Source of the DNA: Megaustenia siamemsis
Taxonomy: Eukaryota > Mollusca > Gastropoda > Stylommatophora > Ariophantidae
DNA: 64,000 nt
NCBI GenBank assembly: GCA_032433765.1
Contig: JAVIAB010000160.1
Location: 603,860-667,859, forward strand
Reading direction: 5' to 3'
The notes below the pieces were generated by a model, which ran no database searches, was not told the origin of the DNA, and saw nothing but the letters and a program-made list of their open reading frames with translations. The position numbers and the translations under genes were made by a program. Each line of letters starts with the position of its first letter. Within the stretch, counting starts at the first letter, position 1. Shown here piece after piece: positions 35,703 through 49,907 of this stretch.

Positions 35703-37769
35703 ACTAGACTATCTCCAATCTCTACACCCATCTCACTAGACTATCTCTACACTCACCTCACTAGACTACCTCTACACTCACCTCACTAGACTATCTCTAC
35801 ACTCACCTCACTAGACTACCTCTACACTCACCTCACTAGACTATCTCTACACTCACCTCACTAGACTACCTTCTAACTCACCTCACTAGACTATCTCTAC
35901 ACTCACCTCACTAGACTACCTTCTAACTCACCTCACTAGACTATCTCTACACTCACCTCACTAGACTACCTCTACACTCACCTCACTAGACTATCTCTAC
36001 ACTCACCTCACTAGACTACCTTCTAACTCACCTCACTAGACTACCTCTACACTCACCTCACTAGACTATCTCTACACTCACCTCACTAGACTACCTCTAC
36101 ACTTACCTCACTAGACTACCTCTACACTCACCTCACTAAACTATCTCTACACTCACCTCACTAGACAACCTCTATACTCACCTCACTAGACTACCTCTAT
36201 ACTCACCTCACTAGACTACCTCTACACTCACCTCACTAGACTACCTCTACACTCACCTCACTAGACTACCTCTATACTCACCTCACTAGACTACCTCTAC
36301 ACTCGCCTCACTAGACTACCTCTACACTCACCTCACTAGACTACCTCTACACTCACCTCACTAGACTACCTCTACACTTACCTCACTAGACTACCTCTAC
36401 ACTCACCTCACTAGACAACCTCTACACTCACCTCACTAGACTACCTCTACACTTACCTCACTAGACTACCTCTATACTCACCTCACTAGACTACCTCTAC
36501 ACTCACCTCACTAGACTACCTCTACACTCACCTCACTAGACTACCTCTATACTCACCTCACTAGACTACCTCTATACTCACCTCACTAGACTACCTCTAC
36601 ACTCACCTCACTAGACTATATCTACACTCACCTCACTAGACTATATCTACACTCACCTCACTAGACTACCCCTACACTCACCTCACTAGACTACCTCTAT
36701 ACTCACCTCACAAGACTACCTCTACACTCACCTCACTAGACTACCTCTACACTCACCTCACTAGACTATATCTACACTCACCTCACTAGACTATATCTAC
36801 ACTCACCTCACTAGACTACCCCTACACTCACCTCACTAGACTACCTCTATACTCACCTCACAAGACTACCTCTACACTCACCTCACTAGACTACCTCTAC
36901 ACTTACCTCACTAGACTACCTCTATACTCACCTCACTAGACTACCTCTACACTCACCTCACTAGACTACCTCTATACTCACCTCACTAGACTACCTCTAC
37001 ACTCACCTCACTAGACTATATCTACACTCACCTCACTGGACTACCTCTACACTCACCTCACTAGACTATCTCTACACTCACCTCACTAGACTACCTCTAC
37101 ACTCACCTCACTAGACTACCTCTACACTTACCTCACTAGACTACCTCTATACTCACCTCACTAGACTACCTCTACACTCACCTCACTAGACTATATCTAC
37201 ACTCACCTCACTAGACTACCTCTACACTCACCTCACTAGACTATATCTACACTCACCTCACTAGACTACCTCTACACTCACCTCACTAGACTATATCTAC
37301 ACTCACCTCACTAGACTACCTCTACACTCACGTCACTAGACTACCTCTACACTCACGTCACTAGACTACCTCTACACTCACCTCACTAGACTACCTCTAC
37401 ACTCACCTCACTAGACTACCTCTACACTCACCTCACTAGACTATATCTACACTCACCTCACTAGACTATATCTACACTCACCTCACTAGACTATATCTAC
37501 ACTCACCTCACTAGACTATATCTACACTCACCTCACTAGACTATATCTACACTCACCTCACTAGACTACCTCTACACTCACCTCACTAGACTACCTCTAC
37601 ACTCACCTTACTAGACTATATCTACACTCACCTCACTAGACTATATCTACACTCACCTCACTAGACTATATCTACACTCACCTCACTAGACTATATCTAC
37701 ACTCACCTCACTAGACTACCTCTACACTCACCTCACTAGACTATATCTACACTCACCTCACTAGACTCA
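35703..37769. repeat. Minisatellite, 25-bp unit, about 82 copies
   Basis: The unit contains ctagactacctctacact followed by cacctca. Length is strictly conserved at 25 bp. Variants are tat for cct, ttc-taac for tctacac, and acttacc for actcacc. Longer blocks recur (the stretch at 36601-36720 is repeated near 36751-36870). Confidence 0.97.
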
Positions 37770-37965
37770 ATAAACTCTCTGTTCTCTTTACCCACATTGA
37801 CTTCCAGACCAGGATCTGCACAGACACATAGAGAGATTCATGAGCACCATTGGGTGAAGTGATGAAGTAATGAGAAACTCAAGACAATGATAGACAATCT
37901 GACTATTGCCATAAGTGATAGAAACATGAATGGCTCTGTGATAGATGTGTATAGAAGATGACACA
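37770..37965. other. Unique spacer
   Basis: Non-repetitive sequence between two arrays. No gene recognised. Confidence 0.4.
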
Positions 37966-38222
37966 GATGTACAGGAATGATGTAAGTGATGACACAGATA
38001 TACCGGAATGATGTAGGTGATGACACAGATATACTGGAATGATGTAGGTGATGACATAGATATACTGAAATGATGTAGGTAATGATGAAGATATACTGGA
38101 ATGATGTAGGTGATGACACAGATAAACTGGAATGATGTAGGTGATGACACAGATATACTGAAATGATGTAGGTGATGACACAGATATAATGAAATGATGT
38201 AAGTGATGACATAGATATATTG
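37966..38222. repeat. Minisatellite, 31-bp unit, about 8 copies
   Basis: The unit contains gatgtaggtgatgacaca, then gatatactgaaat. Several minus-strand frames pass through it as artefacts. Confidence 0.95.
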
Positions 38223-38291
38223 AATATATTGAGCGGTAGCCATAGACACACATACAGAATTTGCATTAATAATATAGTTTGGCAGATATTT

Positions 38292-41200
38292 AGACAACCA
38301 TAGTCAAGTTGATGTGTAATGACAAATTGTGACCTACAACCATAGTTATGTTGATGTGTAATGACAAATTGTGACCTACAACCATAGTCATGTTGATGTG
38401 TAATGACAAATTGTGACCTACAACCATAGTTATGTTGATGTGTAATGACAAATTGTGACCTACAACCATAGTCAAGTTGATGTGTAATGACAAATTGTGA
38501 CCTACAACCATAGTCAAGTTGATGTGTAATGACAAATTGTGACCTACAACCATAGTCAAGTTGATGTGTAATGACAAATTGTGACCTACAACCATAGTCA
38601 AGTTGATGTGTAATGACAAATTGTGACCTACAACCATAGTCAAGTTGATGTGTAATGACAAATTGAGACCTACAACCATAGTTAAGTTGATGTGTAATGA
38701 CAAATTGTGACCTACAACCATAGTCAAGTTGATGTGTAATGACAAATTGTGACCTACAACCATAGTTAAGTTGATGTGTAATGACAAATTGTGACCTACA
38801 ACCATAGTTAAGTTGATGTGTAATCACAAATTGTGACCTACAACCATAGTCAAGTTGATGTGTAATGACAAATTGTGACCTACAACCATAGTCAAGTTGA
38901 TGTGTAATGACAAATTGTGACCTACAACCATAGTCAAGTTGATGTGTAATGACAAATTGTGACCTACAACCATAGTCAAGTTGATGTGTAATGACAAATT
39001 GTGACCTACAACCATAGTCAAGTTGATGTGTAATGACAAATTGTGACCTACAACCATAGTTATGTTGATGTGTAATGACAAATTGTGACCTACAACCATA
39101 GTCATGTTGATGTGTAATGACAAATTGTGACCTACAACCATAGTCATGTTGATGTGTAATGACAAATTGTGACCTACAACCATAGTCATGTTGATGTGTA
39201 ATGACAAATTGTGACCTACAACCATAGTCAAGTTGATGTGTAATGACAAATTGTGACCTACAACCATAGTCAAGTTGATGTGTAATCACAAATTGTGACC
39301 TACAACCATAGTCAAGTTGATGTGTAATGACAAATTGTGACCTACAACCATAGTCAAGTTGATGTGTAATGACAAATTGTGACCTACAACCACAGTCAAG
39401 TTGATGTGTAATGACAAATTGTGACCTACAACCATAGTTATGTTGATGTGTAATGACAAATTGTGACCTACAACCATAGTCAAGTTGATGTGTAATGACA
39501 AATTGTGACCTACAACCATAGTCAAGTTGATGTGTAATCACAAATTGTGACCTACAACCATAGTCAAGTTGATGTGTAATGACAAATTGTGACCTACAAC
39601 CATAGTCAAGTTGATGTGTAATGACAAATTGTGACCTACAACCATAGTCATGTTGATGTGTAATGACAAATTGTGACCTACAACCATAGTCAAGTTGATG
39701 TGTAATGACAAATTGTGACCTACAACCATAGTCAAGTTGATGTGTAATGACAAATTGTGACCTACAACCATAGTCAAGTTGATGTGTAATGACAAATTGT
39801 GACCTACAACCATAGTCAAGTTGATGTGTAATGACAAATTGTGACCTACAACCATAGTCAAGTTGATGTGTAATGACAAATTGTGACCTACAACCATAGT
39901 CAAGTTGATGTGTAATGACAAATTGTGACCTACAACCATAGTCAAGTTGATGTGTAATGACAAATTGTGACCTACAACCATAGTCAAGTTGATGTGTAAT
40001 GACAAATTGTGACCTACAACCATAGTTATGTTGATGTGTAATGACAAATTGTGACCTACAACCATAGTCATGTTGATGTGTAATGACAAATTGTGACCTA
40101 CAACCATAGTCATGTTGATGTGTAATGACAAATTGTGACCTACAACCATAGTCATGTTGATGTGTAATGACAAATTGTGACCTACAACCATAGTCAAGTT
40201 GATGTGTAATGACAAATTGTGACCTACAACCATAGTCAAGTTGATGTGTAATGACAAATTGTGACCTACAACCATAGTCAAGTTGATGTGTATTGACAAA
40301 TTGTGACCTACAACCATAGTCAAGTTGATGTGTAATGACAAATTGTGACCTACAACCATAGTTATGTTGATGTGTAATGACAAATTGTGACCTACAACCA
40401 TAGTCAAGTTGATGTGTAATGACAAATTGTGACCTACAACCATAGTTAAGTTGATGTGTAATGACAAATTGTGACCTACAACCATAGTCAAGTTGATGTG
40501 TAATGACAAATTGTGACCTACAACCATAGTCAAGTTGATGTGTAATGACAAATTGTGACCTACAACCATAGTCAAGTTGATGTGTAATGACAAATTGTGA
40601 CCTACAACCATAGTCAAGTTGATGTGTAATGACAAATTGTGACCTACAACCATAGTCAAGTTGATGTGTAATGACAAATTGTGACCTACAACCATAGTCA
40701 AGTTGATGTGTAATGACAAATTGTGACCTACAACCATAGTCAAGTTGATGTGTAATGACAAATTGTGACCTACAACCATAGTCAAGTTGATGTGTAATGA
40801 CAAATTGTGACCTACAACCATAGTCAAGTTGATGTGTAATGACAAATTGTGACCTACAACCATAGTCAAGTTGATGTGTAATCACAAATTGTGACCTACA
40901 ACCATAGTCAAGTTGATGTGTAATGACAAATTGTGACCTACAACCATAGTCATGTTGATGTGTAATGACAAATTGTGACCTACAACCATAGTCATGTTGA
41001 TGTGTAATGACAAATTGTGACCTACAACCATAGTCAAGTTGATGTGTAATGACAAATTGTGACCTACAACCATAGTCAAGTTGATGTGTAATCACAAATT
41101 GTGACCTACAACCATAGTCAAGTTGATGTGTAATGACAAATTGTGACCTACAACCATAGTCAAGTTGATGTGTAATGACAAATTGTGACCTACAACCATA

Positions 41201-44200
41201 GTCAAGTTGATGTGTAATGACAAATTGTGACCTACAACCATAGTCAAGTTGATGTGTAATGACAAATTGTGACCTACAACCATAGTCAAGTTGATGTGTA
41301 ATGACAAATTGTGACCTACAACCATAGTCATGTTGATGTGTAATGACAAATTGTGACCTACAACCATAGTCATGTTGATGTGTAATGACAAATTGTGACC
41401 TACAACCATAGTCATGTTGATGTGTAATGACAAATTGTGACCTACAACCATAGTCATGTTGATGTGTAATGACAAATTGTGACCTACAACCATAGTCAAG
41501 TTGATGTGTAATGACAAATTGTGACCTACAACCATAGTCAAGTTGATGTGTAATGACAAATTGTGACCTACAACCATAGTCAAGTTGATGTGTAATGACA
41601 AATTGTGACCTACAACCATAGTCAAGTTGATGTGTAATGACAAATTGTGACCTACAACCACAGTCAAGTTGATGTGTAATGACAAATTGTGACCTACAAC
41701 CATAGTTATGTTGATGTGTAATGACAAATTGTGACCTACAACCATAGTCAAGTTGATGTGTAATGACAAATTGTGACCTACAACCATAGTCAAGTTGATG
41801 TGTAATGACAAATTGTGACCTACAACCATAGTCAAGTTGATGTGTAATGACAAATTGTGACCTACAACCATAGTCAAGTTGATGTGTAATGACAAATTGT
41901 GACCTACAACCATAGTCAAGTTGATGTGTAATGACAAATTGTGACCTACAACCATAGTCAAGTTGATGTGTAATGACAAATTGTGACCTACAACCATAGT
42001 TATGTTGATGTGTAATGACAAATTGTGACCTACAACCATAGTCATGTTGATGTGTAATGACAAATTGTGACCTACAACCATAGTCATGTTGATGTGTAAT
42101 GACAAATTGTGACCTACAACCATAGTCATGTTGATGTGTAATGACAAATTGTGACCTACAACCATAGTCAAGTTGATGTGTAATGACAAATTGTGACCTA
42201 CAACCATAGTCAAGTTGATGTGTAATCACAAATTGTGACCTACAACCATAGTCAAGTTGATGTGTAATGACAAATTGTGACCTACAACCATAGTCAAGTT
42301 GATGTGTAATGACAAATTGTGACCTACAACCACAGTCAAGTTGATGTGTAATGACAAATTGTGACCTACAACCATAGTTATGTTGATGTGTAATGACAAA
42401 TTGTGACCTACAACCATAGTCAAGTTGATGTGTAATGACAAATTGTGACCTACAACCATAGTCAAGTTGATGTGTAATCACAAATTGTGACCTACAACCA
42501 TAGTCAAGTTGATGTGTAATGACAAATTGTGACCTACAACCATAGTCAAGTTGATGTGTAATGACAAATTGTGACCTACAACCATAGTCAAGTTGATGTG
42601 TAATGACAAATTGTGACCTACAACCATAGTCAAGTTGATGTGTAATGACAAATTGTGACCTACAACCATAGTCAAGTTGATGTGTAATGACAAATTGTGA
42701 CCTACAACCATAGTCAAGTTGATGTGTAATGACAAATTGTGACCTACAACCATAGTCAAGTTGATGTGTAATGACAAATTGTGACCTACAACCATAGTCA
42801 AGTTGATGTGTAATGACAAATTGTGACCTACAACCATAGTCAAGTTGATGTGTAATGACAAATTGTGACCTACAACCATAGTCAAGTTGATGTGTAATGA
42901 CAAATTGTGACCTACAACCATAGTCAAGTTGATGTGTAATGACAAATTGTGACCTACAACCATAGTCAAGTTGATGTGTAATGACAAATTGTGACCTACA
43001 ACCATAGTTATGTTGATGTGTAATGACAAATTGTGACCTACAACCATAGTCATGTTGATGTGTAATGACAAATTGTGACCTACAACCATAGTCATGTTGA
43101 TGTGTAATGACAAATTGTGACCTACAACCATAGTCATGTTGATGTGTAATGACAAATTGTGACCTACAACCATAGTCAAGTTGATGTGTAATGACAAATT
43201 GTGACCTACAACCATAGTCAAGTTGATGTGTAATGACAAATTGTGACCTACAACCATAGTCAAGTTGATGTGTATTGACAAATTGTGACCTACAACCATA
43301 GTCAAGTTGATGTGTAATGACAAATTGTGACCTACAACCATAGTTATGTTGATGTGTAATGACAAATTGTGACCTACAACCATAGTCAAGTTGATGTGTA
43401 ATGACAAATTGTGACCTACAACCATAGTTAAGTTGATGTGTAATGACAAATTGTGACCTACAACCATAGTCAAGTTGATGTGTAATGACAAATTGTGACC
43501 TACAACCATAGTCAAGTTGATGTGTAATGACAAATTGTGACCTACAACCATAGTCAAGTTGATGTGTAATGACAAATTGTGACCTACAACCATAGTCAAG
43601 TTGATGTGTAATGACAAATTGTGACCTACAACCATAGTCAAGTTGATGTGTAATGACAAATTGTGACCTACAACCAAAGTCAAGTTGATGTGTAATGACA
43701 AATTGTGACCTACAACCGTAGTCAAGTTGATGTGTAATGACAAATTGTGACCTACAACCATAGTCAAGTTGATGTGTAATGACAAATTGTGACCTACAAC
43801 CATAGTCAAGTTGATGTGTAATGACAAATTGTGACCTACAACCATAGTTATGTTGATGTGTAATGACAAATTGTGACCTACAACCATAGTCATGTTGATG
43901 TGTAATGACAAATTGTGACCTACAACCATAGTCATGTTGATGTGTAATGACAAATTGTGACCTACAACCATAGTCATGTTGATGTGTAATGACAAATTGT
44001 GACCTACAACCATAGTCAAGTTGATGTGTAATGACAAATTGTGACCTACAACCATAGTCAAGTTGATGTGTAATGACAAATTGTGACCTACAACCATAGT
44101 CAAGTTGATGTGTAATGACAAATTGTGACCTACAACCATAGTCAAGTTGATGTGTAATGACAAATTGTGACCTACAACCATAGTCAAGTTGATGTGTAAT

Positions 44201-47200
44201 GACAAATTGTGACCTACAACCATAGTCAAGTTGATGTGTAATGACAAATTGTGACCTACAACCATAGTCAAGTTGATGTGTAATGACAAATTGTGACCTA
44301 CAACCATAGTCAAGTTGATGTGTAATCACAAATTGTGACCTACAACCATAGTCAAGTTGATGTGTAATCACAAATTGTGACCTACAACCATAGTCAAGTT
44401 GATGTGTAATGACAAATTGTGACCTACAACCATAGTCAAGTTGATGTGTAATGACAAATTGTGACCTACAACCATAGTCATGTTGATGTGTAATGACAAA
44501 TTGTGACCTACAACCATAGTCAAGTTGATGTGTAATGACAAATTGTGACCTACAACCATAGTCAAGTTGATGTGTAATGACAAATTGTGACCTACAACCA
44601 TAGTCAAGTTGATGTGTAATGACAAATTGTGACCTACAACCATAGTCAAGTTGATGTGTAATGACAAATTGTGACCTACAACCATAGTCAAGTTGATGTG
44701 TAATGACAAATTGTGACCTACAACCATAGTCAAGTTGATGTGTAATGACAAATTGTGACCTACAACCATAGTCAAGTTGATGTGTAATGACAAATTGTGA
44801 CCTACAACCATAGTCAAGTTGATGTGTAATGACAAATTGTGACCTACAACCATAGTCAAGTTGATGTGTAATGACAAATTGTGACCTACAACCATAGTCA
44901 AGTTGATGTGTAATGACAAATTGTGACCTACAACCATAGTCAAGTTGATGTGTAATGACAAATTGTGACCTACAACCATAGTCAAGTTGATGTGTAATGA
45001 CAAATTGTGACCTACAACCATAGTCATGTTGATGTGTAATGACAAATTGTGACCTACAACCATAGTCATGTTGATGTGTAATGACAAATTGTGACCTACA
45101 ACCATAGTCATGTTGATGTGTAATGACAAATTGTGACCTACAACCATAGTCATGTTGATGTGTAATGACAAATTGTGACCTACAACCATAGTCATGTTGA
45201 TGTGTAATGACAAATTGTGACCTACAACCATAGTCAAGTTGATGTGTAATGACAAATTGTGACCTACAACCATAGTCAAGTTGATGTGTAATGACAAATT
45301 GTGACCTACAACCATAGTCAAGTTGATGTGTAATGACAAATTGTGACCTACAACCATAGTCAAGTTGATGTGTAATGACAAATTGTGACCTACAACCACA
45401 GTCAAGTTGATGTGTAATGACAAATTGTGACCTACAACCATAGTTATGTTGATGTGTAATGACAAATTGTGACCTACAACCATAGTCAAGTTGATGTGTA
45501 ATGACAAATTGTGACCTACAACCATAGTCAAGTTGATGTGTAATCACAAATTGTGACCTACAACCATAGTCAAGTTGATGTGTAATCACAAATTGTGACC
45601 TACAACCATAGTCAAGTTGATGTGTAATGACAAATTGTGACCTACAACCATAGTCATGTTGATGTGTAATGACAAATTGTGACCTACAACCATAGTCATG
45701 TTGATGTGTAATGACAAATTGTGACCTACAACCATAGTCAAGTTGATGTGTAATGACAAATTGTGACCTACAACCATAGTCAAGTTGATGTGTAATGACA
45801 AATTGTGACCTACAACCATAGTCAAGTTGATGTGTAATGACAAATTGTGACCTACAACCATAGTCAAGTTGATGTGTAATGACAAATTGTGACCTACAAC
45901 CATAGTCAAGTTGATGTGTAATGACAAATTGTGACCTACAACCATAGTCAAGTTGATGTGTAATGACAAATTGTGACCTACAACCATAGTCAAGTTGATG
46001 TGTAATGACAAATTGTGACCTACAACCATAGTCATGTTGATGTGTAATGACAAATTGTGACCTACAACCATAGTCATGTTGATGTGTAATGACAAATTGT
46101 GACCTACAACCATAGTCATGTTGATGTGTAATGACAAATTGTGACCTACAACCATAGTCATGTTGATGTGTAATGACAAATTGTGACCTACAACCATAGT
46201 CATGTTGATGTGTAATGACAAATTGTGACCTACAACCATAGTCAAGTTGATGTGTAATGACAAATTGTGACCTACAACCATAGTCAAGTTGATGTGTAAT
46301 CACAAATTGTGACCTACAACCATAGTCAAGTTGATGTGTAATGACAAATTGTGACCTACAACCATAGTCAAGTTGATGTGTAATGACAAATTGTGACCTA
46401 CAACCATAGTCAAGTTGATGTGTAATGACAAATTGTGACCTACAACCATAGTCAAGTTGATGTGTAATGACAAATTGTGACCTACAACCATAGTCAAGTT
46501 GATGTGTAATGACAAATTGTGACCTACAACCATAGTCAAGTTGATGTGTAATGACAAATTGTGACCTACAACCATAGTCAAGTTGATGTGTAATGACAAA
46601 TTGTGACCTACAACCATAGTCAAGTTGATGTGTAATCACAAATTGTGACCTACAACCATAGTCAAGTTGATGTGTAATGACAAATTGTGACCTACAACCA
46701 TAGTCAAGTTGATGTGTAATGACAAATTGTGACCTACAACCACAGTCAAGTTGATGTGTAATGACAAATTGTGACCTACAACCATAGTTATGTTGATGTG
46801 TAATGACAAATTGTGACCTACAACCATAGTCAAGTTGATGTGTAATGACAAATTGTGACCTACAACCATAGTCAAGTTGATGTGTAATCACAAATTGTGA
46901 CCTACAACCATAGTCAAGTTGATGTGTAATCACAAATTGTGACCTACAACCATAGTCAAGTTGATGTGTAATGACAAATTGTGACCTACAACCATAGTCA
47001 AGTTGATGTGTAATGACAAATTGTGACCTACAACCATAGTCATGTTGATGTGTAATGACAAATTGTGACCTACAACCATAGTCAAGTTGATGTGTAATGA
47101 CAAATTGTGACCTACAACCATAGTCAAGTTGATGTGTAATGACAAATTGTGACCTACAACCATAGTCAAGTTGATGTGTAATGACAAATTGTGACCTACA

Positions 47201-48425
47201 ACCATAGTCAAGTTGATGTGTAATCACAAATTGTGACCTACAACCATAGTCAAGTTGATGTGTAATGACAAATTGTGACCTACAACCATAGTCAAGTTGA
47301 TGTGTAATGACAAATTGTGACCTACAACCATAGTCAAGTTGATGTGTAATGACAAATTGTGACCTACAACCATAGTTATGTTGATGTGTAATGACAAATT
47401 GTGACCTACAACCATAGTCATGTTGATGTGTAATGACAAATTGTGACCTACAACCATAGTCATGTTGATGTGTAATGACAAATTGTGACCTACAACCATA
47501 GTCATGTTGATGTGTAATGACAAATTGTGACCTACAACCATAGTCAAGTTGATGTGTAATGACAAATTGTGACCTACAACCATAGTCAAGTTGATGTGTA
47601 ATCACAAATTGTGACCTACAACCATAGTCAAGTTGATGTGTAATGACAAATTGTGACCTACAACCATAGTCAAGTTGATGTGTAATGACAAATTGTGACC
47701 TACAACCACAGTCAAGTTGATGTGTAATGACAAATTGTGACCTACAACCATAGTTATGTTGATGTGTAATGACAAATTGTGACCTACAACCATAGTCAAG
47801 TTGATGTGTAATGACAAATTGTGACCTACAACCATAGTCAAGTTGATGTGTAATGACAAATTGTGACCTACAACCATAGTCAAGTTGATGTGTAATCACA
47901 AATTGTGACCTACAACCATAGTCAAGTTGATGTGTAATGACAAATTGTGACCTACAACCATAGTCAAGTTGATGTGTAATGACAAATTGTGACCTACAAC
48001 CATAGTCATGTTGATGTGTAATGACAAATTGTGACCTACAACCATAGTCAAGTTGATGTGTAATGACAAATTGTGACCTACAACCATAGTCAAGTTGATG
48101 TGTATTGACATATTGTGACCTACAACCATAGTCAAGTTGATGTGTAATGACAAATTGTGACCTACAACCATAGTTATGTTGATGTGTAATGACAAATTGT
48201 GACCTACAACCATAGTCAAGTTGATGTGTAATGACAAATTGTGACCTACAACCATAGTCATGTTGATGTGTAATGACAAATTGTGACCTACAACCATAGT
48301 CATGTTGATGTGTAATGACAAATTGTGACCTACAACCATAGTCATGTTGATGTGTAATGACAAATTGTGACCTACAACCATAGTCATGTTGATGTGTAAT
48401 GACAAATTGTGACCTACAACCACGA
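38292..48425. repeat. Large minisatellite, exact 42-bp unit, about 241 copies
   Basis: The unit contains accatagtcaag, gttgatgtgtaatgacaa and attgtgacctaca. Its length is invariant at 42 bp over 10.1 kb, and only a few positions vary (gtcaag/gttaag/gtcatg/gttatg, taatgac/taatcac, rare tattgac, accacag, accaaag, accgtag). Variant patterns recur in blocks. The same 240-bp segment between two taatcac variants occurs at 39286, 42226 and 46636, that is 2940 and 4410 bp apart (70 and 105 units). A minus-strand frame of 3,532 codons (37838-48436) is a by-product. Confidence 0.98.
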
Positions 48426-48574
48426 TAGGTACCCACATGAGTTATGAAATGTCACTCAACATCTGAGTAAATGAACTTTTCTATGAGCTCTACATGATGT
48501 CTGGCATTATCTTATGAAAAGTGTCACACACAAGTGTTGTTCAGAACATGTGGTGTTTCTTAATCTCTATGTTG
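48426..48574. other. Unique spacer
   Basis: Non-repetitive. No feature recognised. Confidence 0.4.
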
Positions 48575-49285
48575 TGTATCATTATTGTATTCGTTGACAT
48601 ATTCTTTATGGGTTGTGTAATTATTGTATCCATTGACATATTCTTTATGGGTTGTGTATCATTATTGTATTCGTTGACACATTCTTTATGGGTTGTGTAT
48701 CATTATTGTATTCGTTGACACATTCTTTATGGGTTGTGTATCATTATTGTATTCGTTGACACATTCTTTATGGGTGTGTATCATTATTATATTCGTTGAC
48801 ATATTCTTTATGGGTTGTGTATCATTATTGTATTCGTTGACACATTCATTATGGGCTGTGTATCATTATTGTATTCATTGACATATTCTTTATGGGTTGT
48901 GTATCATTATTGTATCCATTGACATATTCTTTATGGGTTGTGTATTATTATTGTATTCATTGACATATTCTTTATGGGTTGTGTATCATTATTGTATTCG
49001 TTGACACATTCATTATGGGCTGTGTATCATTATTGTATTCATTGACATATTCTTTATGGGTTGTGTATCATTATTGTATTCATTGACATATTCTTTATGG
49101 GTTGTGTATCATTATTGTATCCATTGACATATTCTTTATGGGTTGTGTATCATTATTGTATTCATTGACATATTCTTTATGGGTTGTGTATTATTATTGT
49201 ATTCATTGACATATTCTTTATGGGTTGTGTATCATTATTGTATCCATTGACATATTCTTTATGGGTTGTGTATCATTATTGCATT
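48575..49285. repeat. Minisatellite, 41-bp unit, about 17 copies
   Basis: The unit contains gttgtgtatcattattgt, then attcattgacatattcttt, with c/t variants and two short deletions. Confidence 0.95.
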
Positions 49286-49907
49286 CGTCACTGTTACACT
49301 GTCCACCTTGAGTCCCTTGACAAATATTTCCATACAACTTCTGTCAGTCATCAAAAGAAGATGCATTGAAAGCCCATCTCTGCCTCACTGAATGCAGCTA
49401 ATGTGTCCAATGAAGTATGAGATGAATTCTTGAATTTCTGCAGTGAGTTTTATAAATAATTGGAAAAAGGCACAAATATCTATTAATTCTCTTTCCTTAA
49501 TGGTTGAGTTGTCCAAAACAATTTTACTTCAATTTTTTCAAATCTGAAAGAATCATTGCTGACTCAGTTCTGTTGTACTTGCATTAGACATATCCAAATG
49601 TCTGCCTTCAGAGCTCTACTTCCATTTTCTTCAACATGTTTCTGAGAGAATGGCTTTTATATGCCTTCACACCAAACAAAAGCAAGAAACAGTTTGATAG
49701 CTGACTTGTCTGTCACTTTGATGTCTTTCATTTGTATGTCACATCTCTGTCACTTTGGTGTCTGTCACTTGTCTGTCAATACGTCTGTCTATATTGAGCA
49801 GTCATGCTCCAAATGTTACCTTCAAGGATTTCAGAATCATCTTCCATGGCAACTGGTGTCGTAACTTGAGAACAATCTGAGAAATATGTTGAACTTACCT
49901 GTGGAGT
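49286..49907. other. Longest non-repetitive block in the right half, no gene recognised
   Basis: About 620 bp of A/T-rich sequence. Both strands have only short frames (the longest, 49661-49864, lacks recognisable motifs). A decayed transposon or an isolated exon cannot be excluded, but no RT, transposase or zinc-finger signature is visible. A short run of ctgtcacttt-type words (about 49711-49785) is a minor repeat. Confidence 0.4.

Noticed and set aside
37838..48436. A 3,532-codon minus-strand open frame made of 14-residue repeats (YGCRSQFVITHQLD)
   Set aside because: The 42-bp unit is a stop-free multiple of three in this frame, so homogenisation alone keeps it open. Most variants seen change the amino acid, it opens at a GTG rather than an ATG, and its last 150 codons cross an unrelated array. 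A second frame is also nearly open.
49286..49907. hAT-type transposase or zinc-finger remnant
   Set aside because: Fragments on the minus strand vaguely suggested a transposase-like helix, but there was no specific motif, and stops occur throughout in every frame.
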